The position numbers and the translations under genes are program-made. From Sulfurimonas sp. (GTDB taxonomy: Bacteria; Campylobacterota; Campylobacteria; Campylobacterales; Sulfurimonadaceae): a stretch of 64,000 nucleotides of DNA. This document shows positions 24,440-33,110 of the stretch, piece after piece (within the stretch, counting starts at the first letter, position 1; each line of letters starts with the position of its first letter). The stretch lies in assembly GCA_021732045.1 (NCBI GenBank), contig JAKFWK010000002.1, positions 248,001-312,000 on the forward strand. The letters run 5' to 3'. Below the pieces are notes generated by a model. The model was not told the origin of the DNA, ran no database searches, and saw only the letters and a list, made by a program, of their open reading frames with translations.

Positions 24440-24776
24440 ACCTAACGTTGTTTAATAAATTATTAGGTTGCCCCAGTTCGACTAATACAATAAGGCTAAC
24501 CGTTGCTGCAAAATTCACAAAATATAAATATCTGACTTTGCTGAGATAGCTGAGATGGGGCTATATTATATATTTTTTAATGAATTGAAAAATAAATTAA
24601 ATATTTGAAGAATTAACACCTGCATTGTTTTACTCAGGCATCTCAGCAAAGTCAGCTATCTCAGGTAACTCAGATATTCGACCGATACAATTTAGCAAAG
24701 CTTATTTTTTATAATTTGATCACTTAATTGGATTTTAAAAAACCTAACGTTTTCATCTAATTTATTAGGTTTCTCC
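24440..24776. repeat. repeat-rich region ahead of tyrosine recombinase
   Basis: Two imperfect 35-bp direct copies, each itself with inverted ends, start ACCTAACGTT at 24440-24474 and 24742-24776 and end TTATTAGGTT followed by a C-rich tail. Between them an exact 16-bp inverted pair occurs: CTGACTTTGCTGAGAT (24532-24547) and its complement (24640-24655), together with further TATCTCAG units (24656-24675). GGTTAGGTTT recurs at 24856, next to the recombinase ATG. No gene fits in 24359-24865. The arrangement looks like recombinase binding sites or element termini. Confidence 0.5.
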
Positions 24777-24865
24777 TGTTTATGGGCGGTTGACACACTG
24801 GTTGCAGTTGCTTTGCATAGACACCCTAATAAAATATCCGTATCAAGGGTAAAAGGTTAGGTTTT

Positions 24866-25459
24866 ATGAAAAACTCCAAAACGCAACGAATCAAAGAAAG
24901 TATCACAGAAGTGGAGTATAAACGGCTCATCGCTTTTACCAAAGGTGATGATGATATCAAAACCTTCACCAAAGAGCGTTTTTTAAAGATATACACCATA
25001 TTGTTTTATACAGGTATTCGCATCAATGAGATCTCACAATTAAGAGTGGCAGATTTAAAAAGTATTATTAACAACGGCGAAGTCAAAATAGTTACCCATA
25101 AGCAGAATATGGAGCGAAAACTATATTTCTCACAAAATGCGGTACAGGCTATAAAAAAACTATTTGCCTCGGATTTATTATTGGACGATGATGTTAAGCT
25201 CATTCGCAAGCTCAACAAACCGTATGCCTCGCTAAGTAATGTAAATATGATCAATACGATCAACAAGCATATGCAAAAAGCATTAGGAGACAGCGGTTTC
25301 ACTTCTCATAGTTTTCGTCAGGGATTGATTACGGAATACGCGAATAGAGGAATCAATACGAAAATAATTCAGATTTTCATCGGTCATCGGGATAGTAAAA
25401 CGACTATGAGATATATTCGCCCCACAGAAAATGATATTCGGGGGGCTTTGGTGCGGTGA
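24866..25459 (+). CDS. short tyrosine recombinase (catalytic domain only)
   Basis: 197 residues, roughly half the length of ordinary XerC/D or phage integrases: it keeps the catalytic domain and lacks the N-terminal core-binding domain. Visible residues: TGIRINEISQLRV (first Arg, near 51), the HxxR box SHSFRQG near 149, and GHRDSKTTMRYI with the GH dipeptide near 170 and Tyr near 180. The ATG at 24866 is preceded by AGGTTAGGTT, which overlaps a repeat. Short recombinases of this type exist in other accessory loci. The repeats upstream are candidate targets. The gene borders the polysaccharide locus, and may have had a part in moving it. Confidence 0.8.
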   Translation: MKNSKTQRIKESITEVEYKRLIAFTKGDDDIKTFTKERFLKIYTILFYTGIRINEISQLRVADLKSIINNGEVKIVTHKQNMERKLYFSQNAVQAIKKLFASDLLLDDDVKLIRKLNKPYASLSNVNMINTINKHMQKALGDSGFTSHSFRQGLITEYANRGINTKIIQIFIGHRDSKTTMRYIRPTENDIRGALVR

Positions 25460-25589
25460 TTTAATTTTGAAAACTTTTACCTCTAAGAGGTACAGAGACC
25501 CTTCAAAAAGACACTTGCTGAGACATGTGATTGGTAGGTTTGATGAAATTTTCGTGAGGGTATCTAGAAGTACACTTTGTGAGACCTAA

Positions 25590-25623
25590 TTGTTACACCT
25601 TTGTTACACGAATCTGCTATAAT
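25590..25623 (+). promoter_or_regulatory. promoter of the polysaccharide operon
   Basis: TATAAT at 25618-25623 with an extended -10 TGC in front (TGCTATAAT). Two direct copies of TTGTTACAC, 25590-25598 and 25601-25609, lie in the -35 area and might bind a regulator. The manC ATG is at 25655. No strong -35 hexamer at 17 bp is visible. Confidence 0.5.
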
Positions 25624-25654
25624 TGCATTTAACATTTAACATTTAAGAGCGTGT

Positions 25655-27031
25655 ATGACAAATATTATTCTATGCGGTGGCTCAGGCACTCGCCTTTGGC
25701 CAATCAGCCGTACCTTGATGCCCAAACAGTTTGTAAAATTTTTTGACGACAGGTCCCTTTTTCAATTGACAGTTGAAAGAAATAACTCTATTTGCAGCGA
25801 ACAGTTTATTGTCTCTAATACCGAGCAGTATTTTTTAGCACTGGATCAGCTGGGGGAACTTCATAAAACTACGGATAAATACCTCCTTGAACCTGTAGGG
25901 CGTAATACGGCTCCGGCGATCGCATTGGCATGTATGGCGCTTGATCCGCAAACAATCGTCCTTGTAACCCCTTCCGATCATCTCATCAAAGATCAACAAT
26001 CGTATATACAAGCGGTAGAACGCGCAAAAAAGCTAGCATCCCAGGATTATCTCGTCACTTTTGGAATCACTCCAACATTTCCTGAAACCGGGTTTGGCTA
26101 CATCGAGTCAAACGGCGAAAATGTTGTGAGTTTTAAAGAGAAACCTGATCTTCAAACAGCAACCCAATATCTTAACGCTGGAAACTATTACTGGAACAGC
26201 GGAATGTTCTGCTTCAAAGCCGGAGTATTTTTAGAGGAGTTGCAGCAGCATTCACCACTAGTCTATGAAACATCCATTGTAGCTTTTCAAAATGCAACGA
26301 CCAATGGGATGATCCGTATTTCTCATGAGCATATGCTTGCTATCCCTGAAGACAGTATCGACTATGCAGTCATGGAAAAAAGCTCACGTGTAAAAGTGAT
26401 AGCCAGCGATATAGGCTGGAGCGATGTGGGGAGCTTTGATGCCCTCTATGAAGAGCTACCAAAAGATTCAAATGGCAATACAGCCTGTGATGATAATAAG
26501 CACATTAGTATCGACAGTAAAAACAATCTCGTATTGTGCGATGGTCGTAAAATCGCTACCGTCGATGTGGAAGATCTCATCATCGTTGATACAGGTGATG
26601 CTTTACTTATTTCAAAAAAAGGCTCATCCCAAAAAGTTAAAAATGTGGTTGCCGAACTTAAAAATAGAAATACCGAGCTCCATAACATCCATCTCACAGC
26701 TCACCGCCCCTGGGGAACGTATACAATCCTCGAAGATACCCCAGGGTATAAGATCAAGCGGATCGTTGTTCAACCAGGCAAACGTCTAAGTTTGCAAAAG
26801 CACTTTCACCGCAGCGAGCATTGGATTGTTGTCAGCGGTACAGCGACGGTAACCGTAGGTGATCAAACACAAACCATCCGCCCCAATGAGTCTACGTATA
26901 TCAAGATGGGTGAGGTCCATCGTCTCGCCAATGATGGAAAAATCCCAGTTGTCCTCATTGAAGCACAAGTCGGAGAATATACGGGCGAAGATGATATCGT
27001 CCGAATTTCAGACGAGTATAACCGCGTATGA
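25655..27031 (+). CDS. manC: mannose-1-phosphate guanylyltransferase / mannose-6-phosphate isomerase
   Basis: 458 residues, the usual length of the bifunctional type II enzyme. The N-terminal GT-A nucleotidyltransferase domain begins with LCGGSGTRLWPISR and MPKQFVKF (GTP-binding loop and Lys), with GFGYIE and FKEKPD later; the C-terminal domain (about 340-458) is the cupin isomerase with LSLQKHFHRSEHWIVV. It converts mannose-6-phosphate and fructose-6-phosphate, and makes GDP-mannose from mannose-1-phosphate and GTP in the cytoplasm. GDP-mannose is the substrate of Gmd at 37191. It is the first gene of the locus, and its stop overlaps the permease start. Confidence 0.95.
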   Translation: MTNIILCGGSGTRLWPISRTLMPKQFVKFFDDRSLFQLTVERNNSICSEQFIVSNTEQYFLALDQLGELHKTTDKYLLEPVGRNTAPAIALACMALDPQTIVLVTPSDHLIKDQQSYIQAVERAKKLASQDYLVTFGITPTFPETGFGYIESNGENVVSFKEKPDLQTATQYLNAGNYYWNSGMFCFKAGVFLEELQQHSPLVYETSIVAFQNATTNGMIRISHEHMLAIPEDSIDYAVMEKSSRVKVIASDIGWSDVGSFDALYEELPKDSNGNTACDDNKHISIDSKNNLVLCDGRKIATVDVEDLIIVDTGDALLISKKGSSQKVKNVVAELKNRNTELHNIHLTAHRPWGTYTILEDTPGYKIKRIVVQPGKRLSLQKHFHRSEHWIVVSGTATVTVGDQTQTIRPNESTYIKMGEVHRLANDGKIPVVLIEAQVGEYTGEDDIVRISDEYNRV

Positions 27032-27819
27032 ATCAATTAAAAGCCATTTTGGCATATCGATTTTTTATTATCAGTTCTATAAAAACAGAGTTTCGTTCTC
27101 GTTTTGCTCGCAGCCGTTTAGGTGGATTATGGATGATACTTAATCCTTTAGCACAAGTAGCAATCTATGCTCTTGTCCTCTCGAGAGTCCTTGCCGCCAA
27201 ACTTCCCGGTATTGACAACCAATACGCCTATGCGATCTATCTTATGGCAGGAACACTTGGATGGTCATTGTTTGCCGAAGTATTTGGGCGAAGCTTAGGG
27301 GTATTTGTCGATAACGGCAATCTCCTCAAAAAGATGGCATTCCCAAAAATCGCTCTTCCTCTCATCGTAACCGGGAGTGCATTGGTGAACAATCTCCTTT
27401 TATTTTTGGCAGTTTTAGTAGTATTTGGGCTCTTAGGGCACATCCCGAGTGTGACGCTCCTTTGGCTCCCTCTGCTTATCGCCGTTACACTTGCTCTTGC
27501 ACTTGGTCTTGGTCTGGCACTTGGAATCATCAATGTCTTTATGCGCGATATCGGTCAGATCGTCCCTATCCTGTTGCAGTTTTGGTTTTGGCTCACACCC
27601 ATCGTATATGTTACGTCTATAATACCACAGCAGTATCACCATCTTGTGATGCTCAACCCTATGAGCGGGATCGTCATGGGATATCAAAATATCCTCGTGT
27701 ACAACAAAGCTCCCGACATTAGTACCCTTCTCTATCCTGCCACAATTGCTGTTGTCGCATTATCACTTGCCCTCTTTATGTATTTTCGTGCGAACGAAGA
27801 GATGGCGGATGCGTTATAA
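27028..27819 (+). CDS. wzm: ABC-2 type polysaccharide export permease
   Basis: 263 residues, start overlapping manC (ATGA). Six hydrophobic segments are visible. The N-terminal helix EFRSRFARSRLGGLWMILNP is the amphipathic coupling/interface motif of Wzm-type permeases; YQNILVYNKAPD lies in a late loop. With Wzt it exports an undecaprenyl-linked glycan across the inner membrane. It is separated from wzt by a toxin-antitoxin pair at 27862-28583. GC is higher than in most of the window. Confidence 0.88.
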   Translation: MNQLKAILAYRFFIISSIKTEFRSRFARSRLGGLWMILNPLAQVAIYALVLSRVLAAKLPGIDNQYAYAIYLMAGTLGWSLFAEVFGRSLGVFVDNGNLLKKMAFPKIALPLIVTGSALVNNLLLFLAVLVVFGLLGHIPSVTLLWLPLLIAVTLALALGLGLALGIINVFMRDIGQIVPILLQFWFWLTPIVYVTSIIPQQYHHLVMLNPMSGIVMGYQNILVYNKAPDISTLLYPATIAVVALSLALFMYFRANEEMADAL

Positions 27820-27861
27820 TGCTGAATGATAAATGCTTACTTTTGAATAGGGGAAAATAAG

Positions 27862-28194
27862 ATGATTGATATCGAAGCCCTTAAAATCGAAATCGTTGAA
27901 CGACTAAAACCTCTCAATCCCCAAAAAATTATATTGTTTGGAAGCTATGCGTACGGTACTCCAACAGAAGACAGTGATATCGACTTGTATGTTGTAACCA
28001 ATGATGAATTTATGCCAAATAACTTCAAAGAGAAGAGTCAGGTTTATTTAAAAATAGCAAGAGCCTTACAGGAGATATTACAAAAATATCCAACAGATTT
28101 AATAACGCACACCAAAGCTATGCATGAAAAGTTTAAAGAGATGGACAGTATGTTTAGTAGAAAAATATTGAACGAGGGGATAGTTATACTATGA
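27862..28194 (+). CDS. MNT-type nucleotidyltransferase antitoxin
   Basis: 110 residues; AGGGGAAAATAAG precedes the ATG. ILFGSYAYGTPTEDSDIDLY at about 27-46 has the GSxA/G ... SDxD motif of minimal nucleotidyltransferases. Its stop overlaps the HEPN gene start (ATGA), the usual layout of MNT/HEPN modules. It has been inserted between wzm and wzt, so expression of the module likely depends on the polysaccharide operon. It is not close in sequence to the MNT at 20010. Confidence 0.82.
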   Translation: MIDIEALKIEIVERLKPLNPQKIILFGSYAYGTPTEDSDIDLYVVTNDEFMPNNFKEKSQVYLKIARALQEILQKYPTDLITHTKAMHEKFKEMDSMFSRKILNEGIVIL

Positions 28195-28583
28195 GAGCAT
28201 TTACCAAAGAATGGCTAAAAGCTGCACAAGATGACTTAATGACGATAGAGGAAATTATTGAAAATGATCATTTAACACACATTGTTGCCTTTCATTCACA
28301 GCAATGTGTTGAAAAAGTCATGAAAGCCATCATAGAAGAAGAAGAAATTGATATCCCTAAAATTCATAAGTTATCCAAACTCTATGAGATAGTTTCATCA
28401 AAGTTAAAAAATATTGATACAAATCTTATAAGCATACTCGATAGCTTATATATCGAATCACGTTACCCTGGAGACATGGGGCTCCTTCCTCATGGAAAAC
28501 CAACACTTCAAGACGCAAAAGAGTTTTATGAATTTGCAAAAAATATTTATTTGGACGTAGAGAGACTGTTGAATGCCAAATAG
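28191..28583 (+). CDS. HEPN-domain protein, probable toxin
   Basis: 130 residues, coupled to the MNT gene. It starts with a helix containing WLKAAQDDLMTIEEI and FHSQQCVEKVMKAII, the conserved N-terminal core of the HEPN (pfam05168-like) family; SRYPGD near 90 is also typical. This is the 'RYP' branch rather than the DUF86 branch of the 20.3-kb module. Its last four codons overlap the wzt start at 28573, so translation of the exporter ATPase may depend on this module. That is unusual and would bind cell-surface gene expression to a toxin gene. Confidence 0.78.
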   Translation: MRAFTKEWLKAAQDDLMTIEEIIENDHLTHIVAFHSQQCVEKVMKAIIEEEEIDIPKIHKLSKLYEIVSSKLKNIDTNLISILDSLYIESRYPGDMGLLPHGKPTLQDAKEFYEFAKNIYLDVERLLNAK

Positions 28584-29817
28584 TTCACACTCCGTCCTCG
28601 AAGTCACCAACATTGGTAAAGCCTATCGCAACTATGGCAGTGAATTGTGGCGTATTCTCTCGTGGTTCGGTCTGCGTTTCAAACCGGTTCATGAAACATG
28701 GACGCTCCAAAATATCAGTTTCTCTATAGCTGCGGGTGAAGCGATCGGCGTTGTGGGGCAAAACGGTGCGGGCAAAAGCACCCTGCTCAAAATCATCACA
28801 GGTACACTCAAGCCGAGTACAGGCAGTGTAACGGTGCGGGGTAAAATCGCCGCAATCCTAGAGCTGGGGATGGGATTTCACCCCGACCTCACTGGGCGGC
28901 AAAATGCGTATCACTCCGCAGGGTTGATGGGATACACAAGTGAGCAAATCGAGGCAGTGATCGATCAAATCGAAGCATTTACAGAGATCGGCGAGTATTT
29001 CGATCAGCCTGTACGCACTTACAGCAGCGGGATGCAGGCACGTGTTGCTTTTGCCGTAGCTACAGCATTTCGACCAGATATTTTGATTGTTGATGAGGCA
29101 TTAAGTGTAGGAGATGTCTATTTTCAAAGTAAATGCTTTGATCGTATGGAGTGGATGAGAGAAAATGGAACAACCGTACTCCTTGTATCTCACGATATTC
29201 AGGCAATACGCTCTTTCTGTGATAGAGCCATTCTTCTACATCATGGACAATTATGCGGAGAGGGTACCCCTAAAGAAGTTGTTCAACAATATGAACATAT
29301 TATTCATCAATTTTCAAATAATTTAAATGAAGAAAAGAGCATAGAATCTCCTACAGAAAAAATAGCTTCTCAAGATAAAGCTGAGCTAATATATTTTAAA
29401 ATTTTTGATAAGCAAGATAATGAAAGAATGGCAGTTACGTGTGATGATGAAATAATTATTGAATTTGCGTATAAATCACTGCATGACTATAAAGATCCCC
29501 ATTATGGAATAAAGATAAGTGATAGATTTGGAAATTCTGCTTTTGAAACTAACACATTTTGTATGGGTGTTACAAATAAAAAAATATCGAAAAATGAAAT
29601 AGTAATTGTAAAATTTAATTTTAAAATAAATTTAGGTGGTGGAGATTATATGTTTGATGTTGCTATGGTCAACGAGGGATATAACAAAATGCATTTTAGA
29701 GAGTATCTCACAATGAATCGAAATGTTGGTCAAATTAAAGTTTTGGAAAATCCAGATTCGATAATTTTTGCAGGTTATTATAATATGAGACCAACAGTAG
29801 AAGTAAAAGGCAAATAA
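28573..29817 (+). CDS. wzt: ABC transporter ATP-binding protein with glycan-recognition domain
   Basis: 414 residues. Walker A GQNGAGKSTLLKI near 63, signature YSSGMQARVAFA near 150, Walker B ILIVDEALSVGD near 170 and LLVSHD H-loop near 200. Residues about 250-414 form the beta-rich C-terminal domain that in Wzt proteins binds the glycan's terminal structure and gives export specificity. Base composition falls abruptly at about 29,280: the ATPase half is GC-rich, the C-terminal half very AT-rich, like the glycan genes that follow. I infer a mosaic gene whose C-terminal domain was exchanged with the downstream cassette. Confidence 0.92.
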   Translation: MPNSSHSVLEVTNIGKAYRNYGSELWRILSWFGLRFKPVHETWTLQNISFSIAAGEAIGVVGQNGAGKSTLLKIITGTLKPSTGSVTVRGKIAAILELGMGFHPDLTGRQNAYHSAGLMGYTSEQIEAVIDQIEAFTEIGEYFDQPVRTYSSGMQARVAFAVATAFRPDILIVDEALSVGDVYFQSKCFDRMEWMRENGTTVLLVSHDIQAIRSFCDRAILLHHGQLCGEGTPKEVVQQYEHIIHQFSNNLNEEKSIESPTEKIASQDKAELIYFKIFDKQDNERMAVTCDDEIIIEFAYKSLHDYKDPHYGIKISDRFGNSAFETNTFCMGVTNKKISKNEIVIVKFNFKINLGGGDYMFDVAMVNEGYNKMHFREYLTMNRNVGQIKVLENPDSIIFAGYYNMRPTVEVKGK

Positions 29818-30449
29818 TGCAAATTTTATCCCACCGAGGCTACTGGAAAGAAGCATCAGATAAAAACCTTCCAATTGCATTTGAACGGAGTTTTTCTCTT
29901 GGTTTTGGAACTGAAACGGATATACGTGATTATAAAGGTGAGCTTGTAATCTCTCATGATATGGCAGATGAAACCTGTATCAGCGTAACTCATTTTTTTG
30001 AACTTTATAATCGTTTTGATACTTCTTTACCTTTGGCTCTTAATATAAAATCTGATGGATTACAAACAAAGCTCAAAGCCTTACTTGTTGAGTATAAGAT
30101 AAAAAACTATTTTGTCTTTGATATGTCTGTACCGGATGGATTGGGATATTTGAAAAATGACCTCAATGTCTTTACGCGTCAAAGCGAATACGAAAAAGAA
30201 CCATCCTTCTATAATGAATCTAGCGGAATTTGGTTAGATGAATTTCAAGGGCATTGGATTACCAAAGAGGTTATATCAAAGCATCTCAAAAATAACAAGC
30301 AAATTTGCATTGTTTCTCCCGATTTGCATAAACGAGAATACAAAGCTGAATGGGAACACTATAAGCTAATTGAAAAAGAGTTAGGAATAAACAATCTCAT
30401 GCTGTGTACAGATTATCCCCAAAGTGCCAAGGAGTTTTTTAGTGAGTAA
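29817..30449 (+). CDS. glycerophosphodiester phosphodiesterase-like protein
   Basis: 210 residues. The start ATG lies in the wzt stop (TAATG). SHRGYWKE at the N-terminus, TETDIRDYKG with E-x-D near 38, and LVISHD near 49 are the GDPD catalytic positions (HR, E-x-D, HD). It is shorter than usual for GDPDs. In a glycan locus such enzymes may act on a glycerol-phosphate or similar decoration, but this is inference from position. The start codon of the next gene overlaps its stop. Confidence 0.75.
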   Translation: MQILSHRGYWKEASDKNLPIAFERSFSLGFGTETDIRDYKGELVISHDMADETCISVTHFFELYNRFDTSLPLALNIKSDGLQTKLKALLVEYKIKNYFVFDMSVPDGLGYLKNDLNVFTRQSEYEKEPSFYNESSGIWLDEFQGHWITKEVISKHLKNNKQICIVSPDLHKREYKAEWEHYKLIEKELGINNLMLCTDYPQSAKEFFSE

Positions 30450-31077
30450 AATAAAAGCAGTTATATTTGATATGGACGGGGTTCTTATCGAAGCCAAAGA
30501 TTGGCACTATGAAGCACTTAACAAAGCGCTGCAACTCTTTGGAATGGAAATAAGCCGTTATGATCATCTCGTAACCTATGATGGCCTTCCGACTAAAAAG
30601 AAACTTGAAATGCTTTCATCTGAGAGAGGTCTTCCGAAGGGTCTTCATCAGTTTATCAATGACATGAAGCAGCAATATACAATGGAAATTGTGTATGCCA
30701 GCTGTAAGCCTCAGTTTTATCATGAATATGCCCTCTCGAAGCTCAAAAATGAGGGTTATAACATGGCGGTCTGCTCAAATTCTATTCGTAATACAATCGA
30801 GATTATGATGCAAAAAGCTTCTTTAGAAAATTATCTCGATTTTTACGTTTCAAACCAAGATGTCACCCATGGCAAACCTGATCCTGAGATGTACAATAAA
30901 GCAATAGAAAAAATGGGGCTAACTCCTAAAGAGTGCATGATTATCGAAGACAATGAAAACGGTATCAAAGCAGCTCGTGCAAGCGGAGCACATGTTATGA
31001 TTGTTGAGACTGTCGAAGATGTAAATTATGAGAATATCAAAAAACATATCAATATTTTTGAAGGTGGTATGCAATGA
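30442..31077 (+). CDS. HAD-superfamily phosphatase, beta-phosphoglucomutase-like
   Basis: 211 residues from GTG 30442, which has AAGGAG at the right distance; a GTG at 30424 in frame is less likely. HAD motif I is FDMDGVLIE (nucleophile Asp and general acid Asp), motif II is VCSNS, motif III the Lys in HGKPDPEMY and motif IV IIEDNENGI. The cap is the helical C1 type. It would remove phosphate from, or isomerise, a small sugar phosphate. With the flanking nucleotidyltransferase and GDPD-like genes it may make one activated precursor. Confidence 0.85.
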   Translation: MSKIKAVIFDMDGVLIEAKDWHYEALNKALQLFGMEISRYDHLVTYDGLPTKKKLEMLSSERGLPKGLHQFINDMKQQYTMEIVYASCKPQFYHEYALSKLKNEGYNMAVCSNSIRNTIEIMMQKASLENYLDFYVSNQDVTHGKPDPEMYNKAIEKMGLTPKECMIIEDNENGIKAARASGAHVMIVETVEDVNYENIKKHINIFEGGMQ

Positions 31078-31802
31078 TAAATATCCTCATCCCTTTGGCT
31101 GGAAAAAATCAATTTTTCTCCGAAGCTGAATACCCATACCCTAAACCGCTCATTGAAATTAATGGTAAAACAATGATTGAGCATATCTTAGCGAACTTTG
31201 AAAGTATCCAAAAAGAGAAACAATTTATTTTTATCGTGAATAATGAAGATTGTAAAAAATACCATCTCGACAATATCCTCAACCTTCTAACTGATCACAC
31301 TTGTAAAATCATTAAAATCGACGGTGAAACAAAAGGGGCTGCTTGCAGCGCTTTGATGGCTATTGAGCATATAAATAACGATACGCCATTAGTTATAGCC
31401 AATGCAGACCAAATCATAGGTGAGGACATTCAAACTAAAATAGGTATTTTAGAAGCTTATGATGCAGGCGTTATTACCTTTGATTCTGTACATCCGAAAT
31501 GGTCGTATGCCAGGGTAGATAGTGATGGGAATATTACAGAAACAGCAGAAAAAAGACCGATTAGCAAAAATGCAATTGCAGGTTTTTATTATTTCAAAAA
31601 AGGTAAAGAGTTTGTAGCAAGTGCAATGTTAATGATCAAAAAAGACGCCAGTGTTAATGGACTTTATTTTATAGCTCCAGCCCTTAATGAAATGATCTTA
31701 AAGAATAAAGCCTTGGGAATCGTTCAAATAGATAACAGTAACTACCATACCTTTTACAGTCCTAATAAAATCAAAGATTACGAAAGGATAACACAATGCT
31801 AA
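31074..31802 (+). CDS. nucleotidyltransferase-fold protein with altered signature loop
   Basis: 242 residues, start overlapping HAD gene (ATGA). GT-A nucleotidyltransferase fold: ILIPLAGKNQFF, PKPLIEINGKTMIEH, PLVIANADQI (metal-binding Asp). The paralogue at 33419, of the same length, has the canonical MAGAGSRF loop, while here the loop reads LAGKNQFF, so the Arg and two small residues of the nucleotide-binding loop are missing. KWSYARVDSDG is shared with the paralogue. It may be a nucleotidyltransferase of changed substrate, or an inactive partner of the other. Confidence 0.75.
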   Translation: MINILIPLAGKNQFFSEAEYPYPKPLIEINGKTMIEHILANFESIQKEKQFIFIVNNEDCKKYHLDNILNLLTDHTCKIIKIDGETKGAACSALMAIEHINNDTPLVIANADQIIGEDIQTKIGILEAYDAGVITFDSVHPKWSYARVDSDGNITETAEKRPISKNAIAGFYYFKKGKEFVASAMLMIKKDASVNGLYFIAPALNEMILKNKALGIVQIDNSNYHTFYSPNKIKDYERITQC

Positions 31803-32131
31803 AAGAACTCACCAAGCAGTATATAGATGCATTTGATAGCAAAAATATTAATAAAGTAGCAGAATTTTTCGCTGACAATTTTGCTCTTGAAGATCCAGTA
31901 GTAAACCGTATCGAAGGAAAAAAAGAAGTTCTAGCAGCGATTCAAGGAATCTTTACTTCATGTGACCATCTTAGCTTTGAAGCAAAAAATATCTATCAGG
32001 ATCAAACTACAACGATTATTGAGTTTATTTTACAGTTAGACGAAACCATTTTAACCGGAACGGATATTATCGAATGGAATGACAATGGCACGATGAGTGA
32101 GCTTCGTGCCTATTTGGATATTCCAAAATGA
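31796..32131 (+). CDS. NTF2/SnoaL-like protein
   Basis: 111 residues with an overlap of 7 bp with the previous gene. LTKQYIDAFDSKNINKVAEF is the opening helix of the SnoaL/NTF2-like alpha+beta barrel, then EDPVVNRIEGKKEVLAAI and FQLDETILTG-like strands and IIEWNDNGTMSEL at the end. These folds often act as small isomerases or binding domains. In this cassette a role in sugar modification is likely, but the reaction cannot be read from the sequence. Confidence 0.72.
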   Translation: MLKELTKQYIDAFDSKNINKVAEFFADNFALEDPVVNRIEGKKEVLAAIQGIFTSCDHLSFEAKNIYQDQTTTIIEFILQLDETILTGTDIIEWNDNGTMSELRAYLDIPK

Positions 32132-32457
32132 AAACAGCAAAACTTGAAGAGATGGTAAAAGGATGGTTTGTTGGAAATTTCGAACCGACACTCTTAAAAA
32201 CCAATGATGTCGAAGTAGCGGTTAAAGAGTATAAAAAAGGTGATTACGAAGAAAAACATTATCATAAAATCGCGACTGAAATAACCGTAATCGTAAGCGG
32301 GCGTGTTCGGATGAATGGTGTTGAATATAAGAAAGGGAATATTATAGTCATTGAACCAAATGAAGCCACCGATTTTGAAGCTTTGGAAGATACCGTCAAT
32401 ACCGTGGTAAAGTTTCCAGGAGCGAGCAATGATAAATATTTAGGAGAACCTTTTTAG
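32128..32457 (+). CDS. cupin-fold protein
   Basis: 109 residues, overlapping the previous gene (ATGA). EEKHYHKIATEITVIVSG is the first cupin motif, with the HxH-like pair shortened to H-Y-H and the Glu; VIEPNEATDFEAL is the second. A small single-domain cupin, such as an epimerase, isomerase or sugar-binding regulator. It ends directly at the start of the FkbM-type gene. Confidence 0.75.
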   Translation: MKTAKLEEMVKGWFVGNFEPTLLKTNDVEVAVKEYKKGDYEEKHYHKIATEITVIVSGRVRMNGVEYKKGNIIVIEPNEATDFEALEDTVNTVVKFPGASNDKYLGEPF

Positions 32458-33093
32458 ATGATTATAGATGTTGGTGCAAACATTGGTGAATTCGCCCTTT
32501 CAATAGCTAAAAGAAATCCTTTCTTATCTGTAATAGCAATAGAACCAATTCCAGATTTATGCAATAAAATTCAAGATATTGCATCGTCAGACAATATTCA
32601 AAATGTTAAAATTATTCAATGTGCAGTAGACATTATCGAAAGAGTAGATTATTTAAATGTAGCCTCTCATCACGACTGGGGAGTATCTAGTTTACTTCAT
32701 TTTGACCAATCAAAAATAAAAAATGATGATTACTGGAAAACGCGTTCTGACATGTATTTTGATACAACAATCGAAGTACAGGTACGAAGCCTTGAATCCA
32801 TACTTCATGAATTAGCAATTGAAGAACAAATCGATTTTATTAAAATAGATGCTCAGGGATTAGATTTCAATGTATTGAAATCTGTAGGAAAATATATTCA
32901 TCTGATACAAGCTGGCATGTTAGAGGTTAGTGTATCAACAACACTAGGACTGTATGAAAATGAAACCTATGATTTACGAAGTGTTCTAAATTGGTTAGAA
33001 GATAATGGATTTACAAGCTACGCTCTAAAGCCGAATGACCCAGCATCGAACGAGTTTAATTTATATTTTTGTAAAATCATAACATTGAATTAA
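32458..33093 (+). CDS. FkbM-family methyltransferase
   Basis: 211 residues. IIDVGANIGEFALSIA is motif I, VIAIEPIPD motif II, and IDFIKIDAQGLDFNVL the FkbM-type motif in which 'D-x-K-I-D-x-E/Q-G' closes the SAM pocket. Members O-methylate sugars in surface glycans and antibiotics. The protein begins straight at the motif I strand, so it lacks any N-terminal extension. It follows the cupin gene without spacing, so belongs to the same cassette. Confidence 0.85.
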   Translation: MIIDVGANIGEFALSIAKRNPFLSVIAIEPIPDLCNKIQDIASSDNIQNVKIIQCAVDIIERVDYLNVASHHDWGVSSLLHFDQSKIKNDDYWKTRSDMYFDTTIEVQVRSLESILHELAIEEQIDFIKIDAQGLDFNVLKSVGKYIHLIQAGMLEVSVSTTLGLYENETYDLRSVLNWLEDNGFTSYALKPNDPASNEFNLYFCKIITLN

Positions 33094-33110
33094 CCTTAAG
33101 TCTAAAAGAT

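Noticed and set aside
26424..26789. 121-codon plus-strand frame inside manC
   Set aside because: Overlaps the well-supported manC reading frame; product is low-quality and Met/Ser/Ile-rich.
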